64,000 bases of DNA from Streptomyces aureoverticillatus (GTDB lineage: Bacteria > Actinomycetota > Actinomycetes > Streptomycetales > Streptomycetaceae), in contig NZ_BMSY01000003.1 of assembly GCF_014649395.1 (NCBI RefSeq), positions 558,001-622,000 on the forward strand, in the 5' to 3' direction. The notes beneath the pieces were generated by a model. It ran no database searches. It worked only from the letters and a program-made list of their open reading frames with translations, and was not told where the DNA came from. Shown here piece after piece: positions 9,465 through 18,702 of this stretch; the stretch's first letter is position 1, and the number at the start of each line of letters is the position of its first letter. The translations under genes and the position numbers were made by a program.

Positions 9465-10084
9465 TTCCCCCGCTTCCCCCGCCGCTTCGCGGCGGATTCT
9501 TTCCCGCCCGCCCGTTTCCAGCAGCAACGGGCTGCCCGCCGGCACCGGCGCCCGGCCCCGCCTTCCGGCGCGGGCGGCCGGGCGCACCGGTGCCACAAAC
9601 GCTTGTCCGGCGTTGCCGGGGCCGGTGGGCGGGATCCGACGCCACGGCCAGCCTCTGCCCCAGTGCGGGCAGGCGTTCCGCACGGCGAGTGGGGCCTCCC
9701 CTGCTCGAGCGAAGCCGAGAGCTTGGCGAAGGGTGGGCACAGCCCAGGCCGACGGGGCCGTCCCGGTCAGGGGCGAGGTGGGCACAGCCCCGGGCCGACG
9801 GGCAGCCCTCCGGGCGAAGGTGAGGTGGACGAGCCCCCGGCCCGCGAGGGCGTTCCCGGCAGGCGAGCCCCCCGGCCCGGAACCGTCCCGCAGGGAGGCA
9901 ACCCCCCCCCCGCCCCCGGGGCGCCCGACGCCGCGGTGACCCTGGTCACGGGGCACAGGAACCCCGACCGCGTAGTCTGACGTGCTCGTAAGCGACCAGA
10001 ACGTACCCGCGTTCGCCGAGACGCCCACGTCAGAGAACCGCCCAAGACGCCCACGTCAGAGAAAAGCGTAGGGGGACACCCACC
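9465..10084. repeat. Gene-free spacer carrying an interspersed repeat
   Basis: I see no credible gene here. About 9596-9800 contains repeat units related to the insertion in the histidine kinase gene, including GTGGGCACAGCCC words twice and GCCCAGGCCGACGGGGC. A run of ten C residues lies near 9901. The last 65 bp hold the direct repeat in front of the GntR gene. Confidence 0.5.
10019..10063 (+). promoter_or_regulatory. 19-bp direct repeat before the GntR gene
   Basis: AGACGCCCACGTCAGAGAA occurs identically at 10019-10037 and 10045-10063, a period of 26 bp. It ends 21 bp before the GntR start and so lies in the leader or promoter. It may be an autoregulatory operator or a small duplication. 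Confidence 0.5.
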
Positions 10085-10831
10085 ATGCCCGGACCCGACG
10101 GCCCGGCCGTCATCCGCAGCACCCTGCGCCAGCAGATCGCCGACGCCCTGCGCGACGAGATCCTCGCGGGCCGCCTCGTGCCGGGCCAGGAGTTCACGGT
10201 GAAGGAGATAGCCGACCAGTACGGCGTCTCCGCGACCCCGGTCCGGGAGGCGCTGGTGAACCTGGCGGCCCAGGGCCTGCTGGACTCGGCGCAGCACCGC
10301 GGCTTCCGCGTGCACGAGCACACGCTCGAGGACTACCGCGGCATGATCCAGGCCCGCGGCCTGATCGCGGACGCCATCTTCCGCGAGGTGGCGACGACGT
10401 CCGCGCACGACTCCATACCGGCGGCCGGCTTCGTCTCCGTGCGCCGCCGCGGCGAGGAGGCGGCCCGCGCGGCGGCGGCCGGCGACCTGACCGTCCTCAT
10501 CGGCTACGACCTGCGCTTCTGGCGCGAGCTGAGCGCCCTGTTCGGCAACGCCTACCTCTCCGACTTCCTGCACCGCCTGCGCGTCCAGTCCTGGGCCTGC
10601 GCCGTCCCGCGCCTGCGCCGCGAGGCGGAGCGCGGCGGCGGCCTGCGCGGCCGCCTCTGGTGCCGGCACACCGACCTGGTGGAGGCCCTGACCCGCCGCG
10701 ACGCGGTCCTCGCGCACGCGATCGTCGCCGAGTACAACGCGCACTCCCTGAACCTCCTCGAAACCCTCGCCGCCCGTCAGTCCGACGCCGGTCCCGCCAC
10801 CGATCAGGACGAGCCCCAGGCCCCCGCATGA
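10085..10831 (+). CDS. GntR family transcriptional regulator (FCD type)
   Basis: A 248-residue regulator with an N-terminal winged helix (LRDEILAGRLVPGQEFTVKEIADQYGVSATPVREALVNL, about residues 18-57) and an all-helical C-terminal FCD-like ligand domain that includes a metal-type His in WCRHTDLVEAL. GGGGGA lies 11 bp before the ATG. Its stop overlaps the next start (ATGA), tying it to the glycosyltransferase. FCD regulators sense small carboxylates or sugars, so control of glycoconjugate synthesis is plausible but inferred. Confidence 0.9.
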   Translation: MPGPDGPAVIRSTLRQQIADALRDEILAGRLVPGQEFTVKEIADQYGVSATPVREALVNLAAQGLLDSAQHRGFRVHEHTLEDYRGMIQARGLIADAIFREVATTSAHDSIPAAGFVSVRRRGEEAARAAAAGDLTVLIGYDLRFWRELSALFGNAYLSDFLHRLRVQSWACAVPRLRREAERGGGLRGRLWCRHTDLVEALTRRDAVLAHAIVAEYNAHSLNLLETLAARQSDAGPATDQDEPQAPA

Positions 10832-13266
10832 CCGTCGACCTGACCATCGTCATCCCCGCCTACAACGAGGAACGCCGCCTCGCCCCCACCCTGGACGCGA
10901 TCCGCGCGTACCTCGACGCGGGCTCGGAACGGCCGCAGTGGGAGCTGATCGTCGTCGACGACGGCTCCACGGACCGCACCGCGGACATCGCCGCCGAGGC
11001 CGCCGCCGCGGACCCCCGCGTCCAGCTGCTCCGCGGCGGCCGCAACCGCGGCAAGGGCCACGCCCTGCGCCAGGGCGTCCTCGCCTCGTACGGCCGCCGC
11101 GTCCTGGTCACCGACGCCGACCTGGCCGCGCCGATCGAGGAGCTGGAGGCCCTGGAGAAGGCCCTCACCGACGGGCACGCGGCCGCCGTCGGCTCCCGGG
11201 CGCGGCCGGGCGCGACGATCGGCGTGCACCAGCACCGGCTGCGCGAGCTGCTCGGCCGGGGCGGCAACTTCCTGATACGCACGGTCGCCGTCCCCGGAAT
11301 CCGCGACACCCAGTGCGGCTTCAAGCTCTTCGACGGCGACCGTGCCCGCGCGGCGTTCGCCGCGTCCCGGCTCAGCGGCTGGGGCATCGACGTCGAGATC
11401 CTGCACCACTTCCGGCGGCAGGGCTGGCCCGTCGCGGAGGTCCCGGTGCGCTGGTCGCACCAGGAGGGCTCCAAGGTCCGCCCGAGCGACTACGTACGCG
11501 TACTCGCCGAGGTCACGTCCCTGAGGGCGCGCGCGATACGGCGCGCCGATCTCCTCGTGGCCCTGCTCTTCCTGGCCTTCGCCACCGTGCTGTACTCGGC
11601 CCGCTGGATATCCCCCGACCACCGCTACCTCCCGCACTCCCTCCAGGACCAGAACCAGTGGGAGTGGTTCTTCGAGGTCACCGCGCACAACGTCGGCCAC
11701 CTCCAGAACCCGCTGTTCACGCACCTGCAGAACGCCCCGGACGGCGTGAACCTCATGGCCAACACGGTCATGCTCGGCCTGTCCGTCCCGCTCGCGCCCG
11801 TCACCTGGCTCTTCGGCCCGGCCGTCAGCCTCAACCTGGCGATGACGGGCGGCCTGGCCGCGACCGCCTTCGCCTGGTACTGGCTGATCGTCCGGCGTCT
11901 CGTACGCCACCGGGGAGCCGCCGCGCTCGGCGCCGCCCTCGCCGCCTTCGCGCCGCCGATGATCAGCCACGCGCACGCGCACCCGAACTTCATCGTGCTC
12001 TTCATGATTCCGCTCATCGTCGACCGGGCGCTGCGGTTGTGCGAGGGGCGGCGCGTCGTACGGGACGGGGTGGTCCTCGGGCTCTTCGCGACGTACCAGA
12101 TCTTCCTCGGCGAAGAGCCGCTGCTGCTCGCCGCGATGGGCATGCTGCTGTTCACGGTGGCGTACGCGGTGGTGCGCCGCGATGTCGCACGCGTGGCCTG
12201 GCGCCCGCTGGCGCGCGGCATCGGCATCGCCCTCGTGGTCTGCCTGCCCCTGGTCGCCTTCCCCCTCTGGTGGCAGTTCTTCGGGCCGCAGAGCTACAAG
12301 AGCGTGCTGCACGGCGACAACGCGGGCAACAGCCCGCTCGCCCTGCTCTCCTTCGCCGAGCGCTCCCTGGCGGGCGACGCCGACACCGCGGCCTCGCTGT
12401 CCATGAACCCCACCGAGCAGAACGCCTTCTACGGCTGGCCGCTCGTCGCCCTCGCGTCGCTGATCGTGGTGTGGCTGTGGCGGCACGCGGTCGTGAAGGC
12501 GCTGGCGTTCACGGCGGTCGCGGCGGCGTTCCTGTCCCTCGGGCCGAAGTTCCGCGTTCCGCTCACGGACGTGGTCCTCTCCGGGCCCTGGGCGCTGCTC
12601 TCCGACCGGCCGCTGTTCGAGTCGGTCATCGAGTCGCGGGTGGCGATGGTGTGCGCGCCCGCGCTGGGGATGCTGGTCGCGCTGGCGGTGGGGCAGTTGG
12701 TGGCGCGGGGCGCCGAGGGCCGTCCGGTGTGGGGGAGGCCCGTCCGGTACGCGGGACTCGCGGCCGTCGTCCTCGCCCTCCTCCCCCTCTTCCCGCTGCC
12801 CCTGAAGGCCGTCGACCGCACCGAGGTGCCCGCGTTCATCGCCGACGGGACGTGGCGGCGGTACGTCGACACGGACGCCGGCGAGACCCTCGTACCGGTG
12901 CCGCTGCCCGACCCCGCCTACGCCGAGGCGCTGCACTGGCAGACCACCGCCGACCTGGGCTTCCGGCTGCCCGGCGGCTACTTCAACGGGCCCTGGGGCC
13001 CGGACCGGATCGGCATCTACGGCGCCTCGCCGCGCAACACCTCCAACCTGCTGAGCGACATACGCAGTACGGGGCGGACCGTGCGGATCACCGACGCCTG
13101 GCGGAACGCGGCCCGCGTGGACCTGCGGTTCTGGAACGCGGGCGTCCTGGTGCTCGCGCCGCAGCCGGGCGACGCGGCGCTGCGGTCCACGGTCGACGAT
13201 CTTCTTGGACAGCGCGCAAAGTGGGTAGACGGGGTGTGGATCTGGGACGTGCACGGGGGAGGCTGA
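10828..13266 (+). CDS. Fused GT2 polyprenyl-phosphate glycosyltransferase and multi-pass membrane protein
   Basis: An 812-residue fusion. Residues 1-240 are a GT2 domain like dolichyl-phosphate glucosyltransferases: IVIPAYNEERRL, VVDDGSTDRT, the DxD in VLVTDADLAAP and DTQCGFKLFDGD. From about residue 250 on there are ten or more membrane helices with periplasmic loops (first loop with SPDHRYLPHS), resembling GT-C membrane glycosyltransferases. The C-terminal 150 residues are probably extracytoplasmic. The first half would charge a lipid phosphate with a sugar and the second could transfer it outside. It is coupled to the GntR gene upstream. Confidence 0.85.
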   Translation: MTVDLTIVIPAYNEERRLAPTLDAIRAYLDAGSERPQWELIVVDDGSTDRTADIAAEAAAADPRVQLLRGGRNRGKGHALRQGVLASYGRRVLVTDADLAAPIEELEALEKALTDGHAAAVGSRARPGATIGVHQHRLRELLGRGGNFLIRTVAVPGIRDTQCGFKLFDGDRARAAFAASRLSGWGIDVEILHHFRRQGWPVAEVPVRWSHQEGSKVRPSDYVRVLAEVTSLRARAIRRADLLVALLFLAFATVLYSARWISPDHRYLPHSLQDQNQWEWFFEVTAHNVGHLQNPLFTHLQNAPDGVNLMANTVMLGLSVPLAPVTWLFGPAVSLNLAMTGGLAATAFAWYWLIVRRLVRHRGAAALGAALAAFAPPMISHAHAHPNFIVLFMIPLIVDRALRLCEGRRVVRDGVVLGLFATYQIFLGEEPLLLAAMGMLLFTVAYAVVRRDVARVAWRPLARGIGIALVVCLPLVAFPLWWQFFGPQSYKSVLHGDNAGNSPLALLSFAERSLAGDADTAASLSMNPTEQNAFYGWPLVALASLIVVWLWRHAVVKALAFTAVAAAFLSLGPKFRVPLTDVVLSGPWALLSDRPLFESVIESRVAMVCAPALGMLVALAVGQLVARGAEGRPVWGRPVRYAGLAAVVLALLPLFPLPLKAVDRTEVPAFIADGTWRRYVDTDAGETLVPVPLPDPAYAEALHWQTTADLGFRLPGGYFNGPWGPDRIGIYGASPRNTSNLLSDIRSTGRTVRITDAWRNAARVDLRFWNAGVLVLAPQPGDAALRSTVDDLLGQRAKWVDGVWIWDVHGGG

Positions 13267-13336
13267 GCGGGTCCCGGTGCCACTACGCTGCCGGGGCAAC
13301 ACGCACGGTAGCGTCCACCGACTCTAGGAGTATTTC

Positions 13337-13987
13337 TTGGCCTGCGACCTGTGGCTGGTCCCGCTCGTCGACGTGCTGTGTCACAGCCCCGACAATCCCT
13401 TCGCCGAGGAACTCGCCTCGTACGACAAGGCGTTGGGGGACGCGGGGCTGCCGACGGTGCCCGTGTACGCGTACATGCCGGGGCTCTCCGGTGACGTGGC
13501 CCCGGTCGCGGGGTTCGACTACGACGCGCTGCACTTCCTGCGGCGTGCCTATCTGCTGAAGATCTGCGGCCTTGAGGTCACGCCCGTCGACGAGCTGGGC
13601 GGGGACTACGAACAGCTCCTGGAGATGTTCGACTCGACCGCCCAGCAGTCCCATCTCGTCTGGCACTACGACCACGCGGGTGCGTACGTCCCCGTGGACT
13701 TCCCGGCACCGCTGTCCAACGACGAGCTCCTCGCCGGCGGGGGCCCGCTGGGCTCCTCCCAGGCCCTCCTCCGCGAACTGGAATTCGTCGCCCCGTCCAT
13801 CGGCATAGACCCGGCGAACCCCCCGCTCCCCCCGGCACCCCCGCAGGGCCCCACCGCCCTGGAGGAACCGGCCGTCCCACCCCCGCACGACCCGAGCCCC
13901 TTCGCCCGCGAACGCCACGTCTGGCTGGGCCTCCACGCGGCGACGACCAGAAGCCTGGCCCAGGGCTCCATGATCATCTACAGCTGA
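13337..13987 (+). CDS. Conserved actinobacterial protein of unknown function
   Basis: A 216-residue soluble protein with no recognised domain. It is rich in acidic and aromatic residues in its first 150 positions (DLWLVPLVDVLCHS at the start; HLVWHYDHAGAYVPVDF in the middle), followed by a Pro-rich linker and a basic-aromatic end. The TTG start at 13337 is supported by AGGAG seven bases upstream and by no better alternative. It starts 70 bp after the glycosyltransferase and probably has its own promoter. Confidence 0.7.
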   Translation: MACDLWLVPLVDVLCHSPDNPFAEELASYDKALGDAGLPTVPVYAYMPGLSGDVAPVAGFDYDALHFLRRAYLLKICGLEVTPVDELGGDYEQLLEMFDSTAQQSHLVWHYDHAGAYVPVDFPAPLSNDELLAGGGPLGSSQALLRELEFVAPSIGIDPANPPLPPAPPQGPTALEEPAVPPPHDPSPFARERHVWLGLHAATTRSLAQGSMIIYS

Positions 13988-13989
13988 GC

Positions 13990-14130
13990 CCTTTCAGCCC
14001 GTCCGGCGCTTGAGGACGAGGCCGCAGGCCGATCGGCGGGGGTTCGTCCCACCCGCCCGGGACTCCCACCCTCGGGGGTCCGGGGGCGGAGCCCCCGGTT
14101 TCGGGAAGGGGCGGGATTGGGGAAAGCCCC
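13990..14130. repeat. Interspersed intergenic repeat, copy 1
   Basis: This starts with AGCCCGTCCGGCGCTTGAGG, followed by GACGAGG, and ends in a GGGGGTCCGGGGGCGGAGCCCCC hairpin-like segment. Related copies lie at 25.7-25.85 kb and 30.45-30.55 kb. It sits between convergent genes and could end both transcripts. Confidence 0.65.
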
Positions 14131-14145
14131 GCAGGGCCCGCCCCC

Positions 14146-14919
14146 TCACCGGGGCTCAGGCGGCCGCTGTCGAGGCATGTTCGGCCGCGCCCCGGGCGGC
14201 AACGGAAACCGCCCGGGGCCGCCCCCACCCTCGCGGGGGTGCCCAACGGCCCCGCCGGGCACCGCGGCCTGCATCACCAGGGGCGCGGGCCCCGCCCGGA
14301 ACTCCACCATCCAGTCGGCCGTCTCGGCCCGAACCAACTCCGTCACGTCCTCGGAGAAGCGCCGCAGCACCCCGAGACACCGCTCGGCCGCCTCACTGGC
14401 GGTCCCCTCCGTCGGCCCGAGAACCTCCCGCACACTCTCCGACGCCCAGTCGAACTGCAGCACCTGCAACCGCCGCTGCACGGCCTGCGCGGTGGCGACA
14501 TCCCGCATCCACCCGGAGGTGAGCCCGAAGAACCGGTCGCACCCCACGCACGCCACCCCGGCGAGCAGCGACACGAACCCCCACGGGGCGGCGCCCGCCA
14601 CGCCCCCGGCGAGATCGAGGAGGGGCAGCACCCCCGCCCCCACGGCCCCCACCGCGGCCCCGCCCCGCAGCACCCGCGCCCCGAGCCGCTTCCGCGTCCG
14701 GTCCCGCAGATACCACCCGGCGGTCTCCAGCGCCCCCTGCTCCACCCACCGGTACAGCTCGTCGAGCCGCTCCGCGGGCTCCCCCCAGTCGCCGACGGGG
14801 AACAGCCGGCCCACCAGGTCACCGGGCGCCGCCCCGGCGGCCGCCCCCGCGCCGTCCCCGTTCCCGTCCCCGCCCTGGGGCACCCCCTCAGGCTGCATCT
14901 CCGGCTGGTGGTGGCTCAC
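14146..14919 (-). CDS. SLATT-type two-helix membrane protein
   Basis: A 257-residue protein with two closely spaced membrane segments in the middle (VGAVGAGVLPLLDLAGG and WGFVSLLAGVACVGCDRFFG), flanked by helical regions. This layout fits SLATT (SMODS and SLOG-associating two-transmembrane) proteins; the assignment is by layout, not by search. The GTG at 14919 is chosen because GGAG lies six bases before it, though longer in-frame starts exist. It is divergent from ybaB-recR. SLATT effectors act in nucleotide-signalled membrane disruption, but no SLOG or SMODS partner is visible here. Confidence 0.65.
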   Translation of the reverse strand: MSHHQPEMQPEGVPQGGDGNGDGAGAAAGAAPGDLVGRLFPVGDWGEPAERLDELYRWVEQGALETAGWYLRDRTRKRLGARVLRGGAAVGAVGAGVLPLLDLAGGVAGAAPWGFVSLLAGVACVGCDRFFGLTSGWMRDVATAQAVQRRLQVLQFDWASESVREVLGPTEGTASEAAERCLGVLRRFSEDVTELVRAETADWMVEFRAGPAPLVMQAAVPGGAVGHPREGGGGPGRFPLPPGARPNMPRQRPPEPR

Positions 14920-15164
14920 CCGGCACTCCCTCGGCTTCCGCATAAGTGACGCAACGTAATGGATGGTGCCTCTGCGCGGCACCAGTCCTACCGCCCAATG
15001 GGTGGCTATGCGGCAGTTTTCGCGGCTTTTCCGCCTGGAAGGGTCGCTTGATCAGGTATAGGAGCCGGGCCAATCTCACCCGAAAGAGTGGCGACCGGAG
15101 TGCTGGGGCGAGCACACCCCTGACCACGTAGGCTCGTGCCAGAGGGGAAAACCCCCGCCATACG

Positions 15165-15237
15165 GACCATAAGAACGACGTACCGAACCATAAGAACGAA
15201 CGACGTACCGAACCATCAGAACCGACGTACGGAACCA
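15165..15237 (+). repeat. Imperfect tandem repeats in the ybaB leader
   Basis: Three units built on ACCATAAGAACGACGTAC-like sequence, with lengths of 20-26 bp, run from 15165 to 15237 and stop just before the ybaB ribosome binding site (GGAGCTGATC). The last unit has ATCAGAACC in place of ATAAGAACG. The spacer 14920-15164 shows nothing else I can name. Confidence 0.6.
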
Positions 15238-15247
15238 GGAGCTGATC

Positions 15248-15589
15248 GTGATTCCCGGTGGTGGCCAGCCCAACATGCAGCAGTTGCTCCAGCAGGCCCA
15301 GAAGATGCAGCAGGACCTCGCCGCGGCGCAGGAGGAGCTGGCGCGGACGGAGGTCGAGGGGCAGGCGGGCGGCGGCCTCGTCAAGGCGACGGTCACCGGT
15401 TCCGGCGAGCTGCGCGGTCTCGTGATCGACCCGAAGGCGGTCGACCCCGAGGACACGGAGACCCTGGCGGACCTGGTGGTCGCGGCCGTGCAGGCGGCGA
15501 ACGAGAACGCCCAGGCGCTCCAGCAGCAGAAGCTGGGCCCGCTCGCCCAGGGCCTGGGCGGCGGCGGCATCCCCGGCCTGCCGTTCTAG
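15248..15589 (+). CDS. YbaB/EbfC family nucleoid-associated protein
   Basis: A 113-residue protein with the YbaB layout: N-terminal helix rich in Gln and Leu ([19 protein letters not shown]), a central beta hairpin ([19 protein letters not shown]) and a second long helix. The family forms tweezer-like dimers that bind DNA without strong sequence preference. It lies upstream of recR as in most bacteria, although dnaX is absent here. The GTG start follows GGAGCTGATC. Confidence 0.93.
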   Translation: MIPGGGQPNMQQLLQQAQKMQQDLAAAQEELARTEVEGQAGGGLVKATVTGSGELRGLVIDPKAVDPEDTETLADLVVAAVQAANENAQALQQQKLGPLAQGLGGGGIPGLPF

Positions 15590-15733
15590 CCGCGGTTCCC
15601 TTCTAAGTAAGCCGACGGCCAACTACGGTACGTACAAAAGCTCCCTGAGCCCCGAAGACTGAAGACCGAAGATCCGGAGACCGGCGAGCGGACCCGACGT
15701 CCGCGGGCCGGGCCGGAAAGAGGAAGGCACTCC

Positions 15734-16333
15734 GTGTACGAAGGCGTGGTCCAGGACCTCATCGACGAACTGGGCAGGCTGCCCGGCGTCGGTCCCAAGA
15801 GCGCGCAGCGGATCGCCTTCCACATCCTCCAGGCCGAGCCCACGGACGTGCGCCGGCTCGCGCACGCCCTCCTTGAGGTCAAGGACAAGGTCCGCTTCTG
15901 CGCGACCTGCGGGAACGTCGCGCAGGAAGAGCTGTGCAACATCTGCCGCGACCCGCGCCGCGACCCCTCGGTGATCTGTGTGGTCGAGGAGCCCAAGGAC
16001 GTCGTCGCGATCGAGCGGACCCGCGAGTTCCGCGGCCGGTATCACGTCCTGGGCGGCGCGATCAGCCCGATCGAGGGCGTGGGCCCGGACGACCTGCGGA
16101 TACGGGAACTCCTCGCGAGGCTCGCCGACGGCACGGTCACGGAGCTGATCCTGGCCACCGACCCGAACCTGGAGGGCGAGGCCACGGCGACGTACCTCGC
16201 GCGCATGATCAAGCCCATGGGCCTGAAAGTCACCCGCCTGGCCAGCGGGCTCCCTGTCGGGGGAGATCTGGAATACGCGGACGAGGTCACCCTGGGCCGC
16301 GCTTTCGAGGGGAGACGACTCCTAGATGTCTAA
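15734..16333 (+). CDS. recR: Recombination mediator RecR
   Basis: A 199-residue RecR of normal length. It has the helix-hairpin-helix ([15 protein letters not shown]), the zinc finger FCATCGN with ELCNIC near residues 56-72, and a Toprim domain starting at [15 protein letters not shown]. With RecF and RecO it loads RecA onto gapped single-stranded DNA. The GTG start at 15734 follows AAAGAGGAAGG. Its last 8 bp overlap the DUF5063 gene, so the two are co-translated. Confidence 0.97.
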   Translation: MYEGVVQDLIDELGRLPGVGPKSAQRIAFHILQAEPTDVRRLAHALLEVKDKVRFCATCGNVAQEELCNICRDPRRDPSVICVVEEPKDVVAIERTREFRGRYHVLGGAISPIEGVGPDDLRIRELLARLADGTVTELILATDPNLEGEATATYLARMIKPMGLKVTRLASGLPVGGDLEYADEVTLGRAFEGRRLLDV

Positions 16334-17030
16334 GTCACCCGAGGCACAGATGCCTCTGTCAGCCGAGGCACCCCAGCCCAAGCTGCTGCACGCCGTGACC
16401 CAGGACCCCGACGACTTCGCGGTCCAGATCTCGGACCAGATCGAGAGCTTCATCGTGGCCGTGACGGAGGTCGCGAAGGGCGACGAGCCGGACTCGGCGG
16501 TCCCCTTCCTCCTCCTGGAGGTCTCCCAGCTGCTGCTCGCCGGCGGCCGCCTGGGCGCGCACGAGGACATCGTCCCCGACGAGCGCTACGAGCCGGACCT
16601 GGGCCCGGAGGCGGACGTCGACGACCTCCGCGAGAGCCTCGCCGCCCTCCTGGACCCCATCGACGTCTACTCCGAGGTCTTCGACCCCTACGAACCTCGC
16701 AAGGCCCCCGTCGCCTGCCGCATCTCCGACGACCTCGCGGACGTCGTCACCGACCTCCGCCACGGCCTCGCCCACTACCGCGAGGGCCGCACCACGGAGG
16801 CCCTGTGGTGGTGGCAGTTCTCCTACTTCTCCAACTGGGGCTCCACCGCCTCGGCGGCCCTGCGCGCCCTGCAGTCCCTGGTCGCCCACGTCCGCCTGAA
16901 CCAGCCCCTGGAAGACCTCGACGGCCTGGACACGGACGAGGACCTCTCGGACGACGCCCTCGCGGAGGTGGCGGGCCAGGTCATGGTGGAGGAGATCGCG
17001 GGCCCGCTGGGGATCCGGCCGGCGAAGTAG
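16326..17030 (+). CDS. DUF5063 domain protein
   Basis: A 234-residue acidic soluble protein that overlaps recR by 8 bp. The core ([27 protein letters not shown] through [25 protein letters not shown]) matches DUF5063 proteins that follow recR in streptomycetes. The function is unknown; the constant pairing suggests a DNA repair or recombination link. No membrane segments are seen. Confidence 0.88.
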   Translation: MSKSPEAQMPLSAEAPQPKLLHAVTQDPDDFAVQISDQIESFIVAVTEVAKGDEPDSAVPFLLLEVSQLLLAGGRLGAHEDIVPDERYEPDLGPEADVDDLRESLAALLDPIDVYSEVFDPYEPRKAPVACRISDDLADVVTDLRHGLAHYREGRTTEALWWWQFSYFSNWGSTASAALRALQSLVAHVRLNQPLEDLDGLDTDEDLSDDALAEVAGQVMVEEIAGPLGIRPAK

Positions 17031-17093
17031 GAACCGGCCGACCGGCGCACTGGCCGGCGGAGCGGCCGGGCGACGTCGGCTGGTGGACGTCGG

Positions 17094-17666
17094 CTAGCGG
17101 ATGACGTCGAAGACGTTCTTCTGCAGGCCGTTGGCGTACGCCTCGTACTCGACGAGCTTCAGCTTCTGGGTGTCCTTGTCCGTGCTGCTGAAGAGCCGCT
17201 TGCCCGCGCCGAGGAGGAGCGGGAAGACGAGCAGGTGGTAGCGGTCGATCAGGCCGGCGTCCGACAGGGCCTGGTTCAGGGAGGCGCTGCCGTGGACGAT
17301 GATCGGGCCGCCCTCGGTCTCCTTCAGCGCGGCGACGTCGTCGAGTGAGCGCAGGATCGTCGTCTCGCCCCAGTTCGTCACCAGGTCGTCCTCGGTGAGG
17401 GTGGTGGAGACGACGTACTTGGGCATGGCCTTGTACTCGGTGAACTCCTCCATGGCGGGCCACACCGGGCTGAACGCCTCGTAGCTGACCCGGCCGAGGA
17501 GCAGCGCGGTGGCCTCGCCCTGCTCGCGGCCCTTGATCTCGTAGGCCTCGGGCAGGAACTCGACGTCCTTGAAGGTCCATCCGGAGTTGCGGTAGCCGGG
17601 CTCGCCGCCGGGGGCCTCCATGACGCCGTCGAGCGAGATGAAAGCGGTGCTGATCAAGGTACGCAT
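17094..17666 (-). CDS. Dihydrofolate reductase/RibD-like family protein
   Basis: A 190-residue protein of the DHFR-like fold seen in RibD C-terminal domains. Features are the start LISTAFISLDGVMEAPGG, the glycine-rich dinucleotide segment LLLGRVSYEAF, and PIIVHGSASLNQAL near the second nucleotide contact. Stand-alone members are probably NADPH-dependent reductases with unknown substrates. ATG at 17666 follows GAGGAACCTGAC and matches the family start. Confidence 0.9.
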   Translation of the reverse strand: MRTLISTAFISLDGVMEAPGGEPGYRNSGWTFKDVEFLPEAYEIKGREQGEATALLLGRVSYEAFSPVWPAMEEFTEYKAMPKYVVSTTLTEDDLVTNWGETTILRSLDDVAALKETEGGPIIVHGSASLNQALSDAGLIDRYHLLVFPLLLGAGKRLFSSTDKDTQKLKLVEYEAYANGLQKNVFDVIR

Positions 17667-17958
17667 GTCAGGTTCCTCAGTGTCCGGGGCCAGGCTCTTA
17701 CGTCCGGCTCTCGTGTCCAACCATCCCAGTCACGTACTCAGACCGCGGATCACGGAGAAACTCATCGGCCGACGGTGGTCGGCGTGCCCCGAGCGTCCCA
17801 CGTTCGCATTCCAGGCACCCCACGTTTGTGCAGGCCACGGCTCATGTTCGCGTTCCAGTGTCCCGAACTGCCCGGATTTCTTGGCGGTTTGGGCGGATCA
17901 CCCCACAGGCTGGATGCGGGCTCAACGGCCCAGCAGCAACGACACGAGGAGTCCGTAG

Positions 17959-18702
17959 ATGCTTCGCAAGCGCTCACGTCTGCTCGCCGCGCCGATCGCG
18001 GCGGCCGCCCTGACCCTGACCGTCGCCGGCCACCAGGCCGGTGCGGCCGAGTCGCCGGCCTCGGGCGGCGCGGAACGATCCGGCAAGGCCGCCGCGGCGA
18101 AGCCGTGCCTGGCAGGCGCCACCACCCTGATCGGCGACCTCGACGGCGACGGCCGACCCGACAAGATCTCGAACCCCGGGCACACCGGCACCAAGATGAC
18201 GATCCAGTGGGGGACCGCGAGCGGCTCGTTCGGCTCCAAGCACGCCGTCAGCAAGCTTCTCGGCGCGCGGAGCGGAGAGGTCACGACCGCCGCGGCCGCC
18301 GACTTCCGACACGACGGCACGCTGGACCTGGTCGTCAACATCGTCAAGCCGTCCGGTGTGGACGACCCCGCGACGGCGCGCGTCTCGCAGTACCGCCCCG
18401 GCCCGCTCAAGCGCGCGAACCTGGCCTCCGCCGACGCCCGCAAGTCCGACATCGGCACCCAGGGCGAGGCCAAGCAGATCCGGATCGCCAACTACGGCGG
18501 CGACGCGTACCCGGACCTCGCGGTCCTCAACAACGCCGGCGACGGCGTGTGGGAGCGGAGCGTACGCCTCTCGAAGCCGGGCACCGGCCCGGGCAAGTTC
18601 GACTACGACCTGCAGCAGAGGTACGGCAAGTCCGGCACCCCGGCGGAGCCGCCGTCGATGCCCACCAACGGCTGGAAGCACTTCTACAAGCCCTGCGCCT
18701 GA
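17959..18702 (+). CDS. Secreted FG-GAP/VCBS-repeat protein
   Basis: A 247-residue exported protein with a signal peptide (RSRLLAAPIAAAALTLTVAGHQAGAA, cleavage near residue 30). The mature part carries calcium-binding-like FG-GAP units (DLDGDGRPDK, DFRHDGTLDL, NYGGDAYPDL), giving a small incomplete propeller. Two cysteines, one near each end of the mature chain, may form a disulphide. ACGAGGAG sits before the ATG. The function is unknown; such proteins bind extracellular ligands or calcium. Confidence 0.85.
   Translation: MLRKRSRLLAAPIAAAALTLTVAGHQAGAAESPASGGAERSGKAAAAKPCLAGATTLIGDLDGDGRPDKISNPGHTGTKMTIQWGTASGSFGSKHAVSKLLGARSGEVTTAAAADFRHDGTLDLVVNIVKPSGVDDPATARVSQYRPGPLKRANLASADARKSDIGTQGEAKQIRIANYGGDAYPDLAVLNNAGDGVWERSVRLSKPGTGPGKFDYDLQQRYGKSGTPAEPPSMPTNGWKHFYKPCA

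Noticed and set aside
10804..13302. An 832-codon open frame antisense to the fused glycosyltransferase
   Set aside because: It mirrors a GC-rich coding gene, shows no domain, and its composition (Arg/Gly/Val-rich) is that of an antisense shadow.
14983..15164. Signal recognition particle RNA near recR
   Set aside because: The conserved SRP RNA core (GGAAGCAGC-type loop) is not present.
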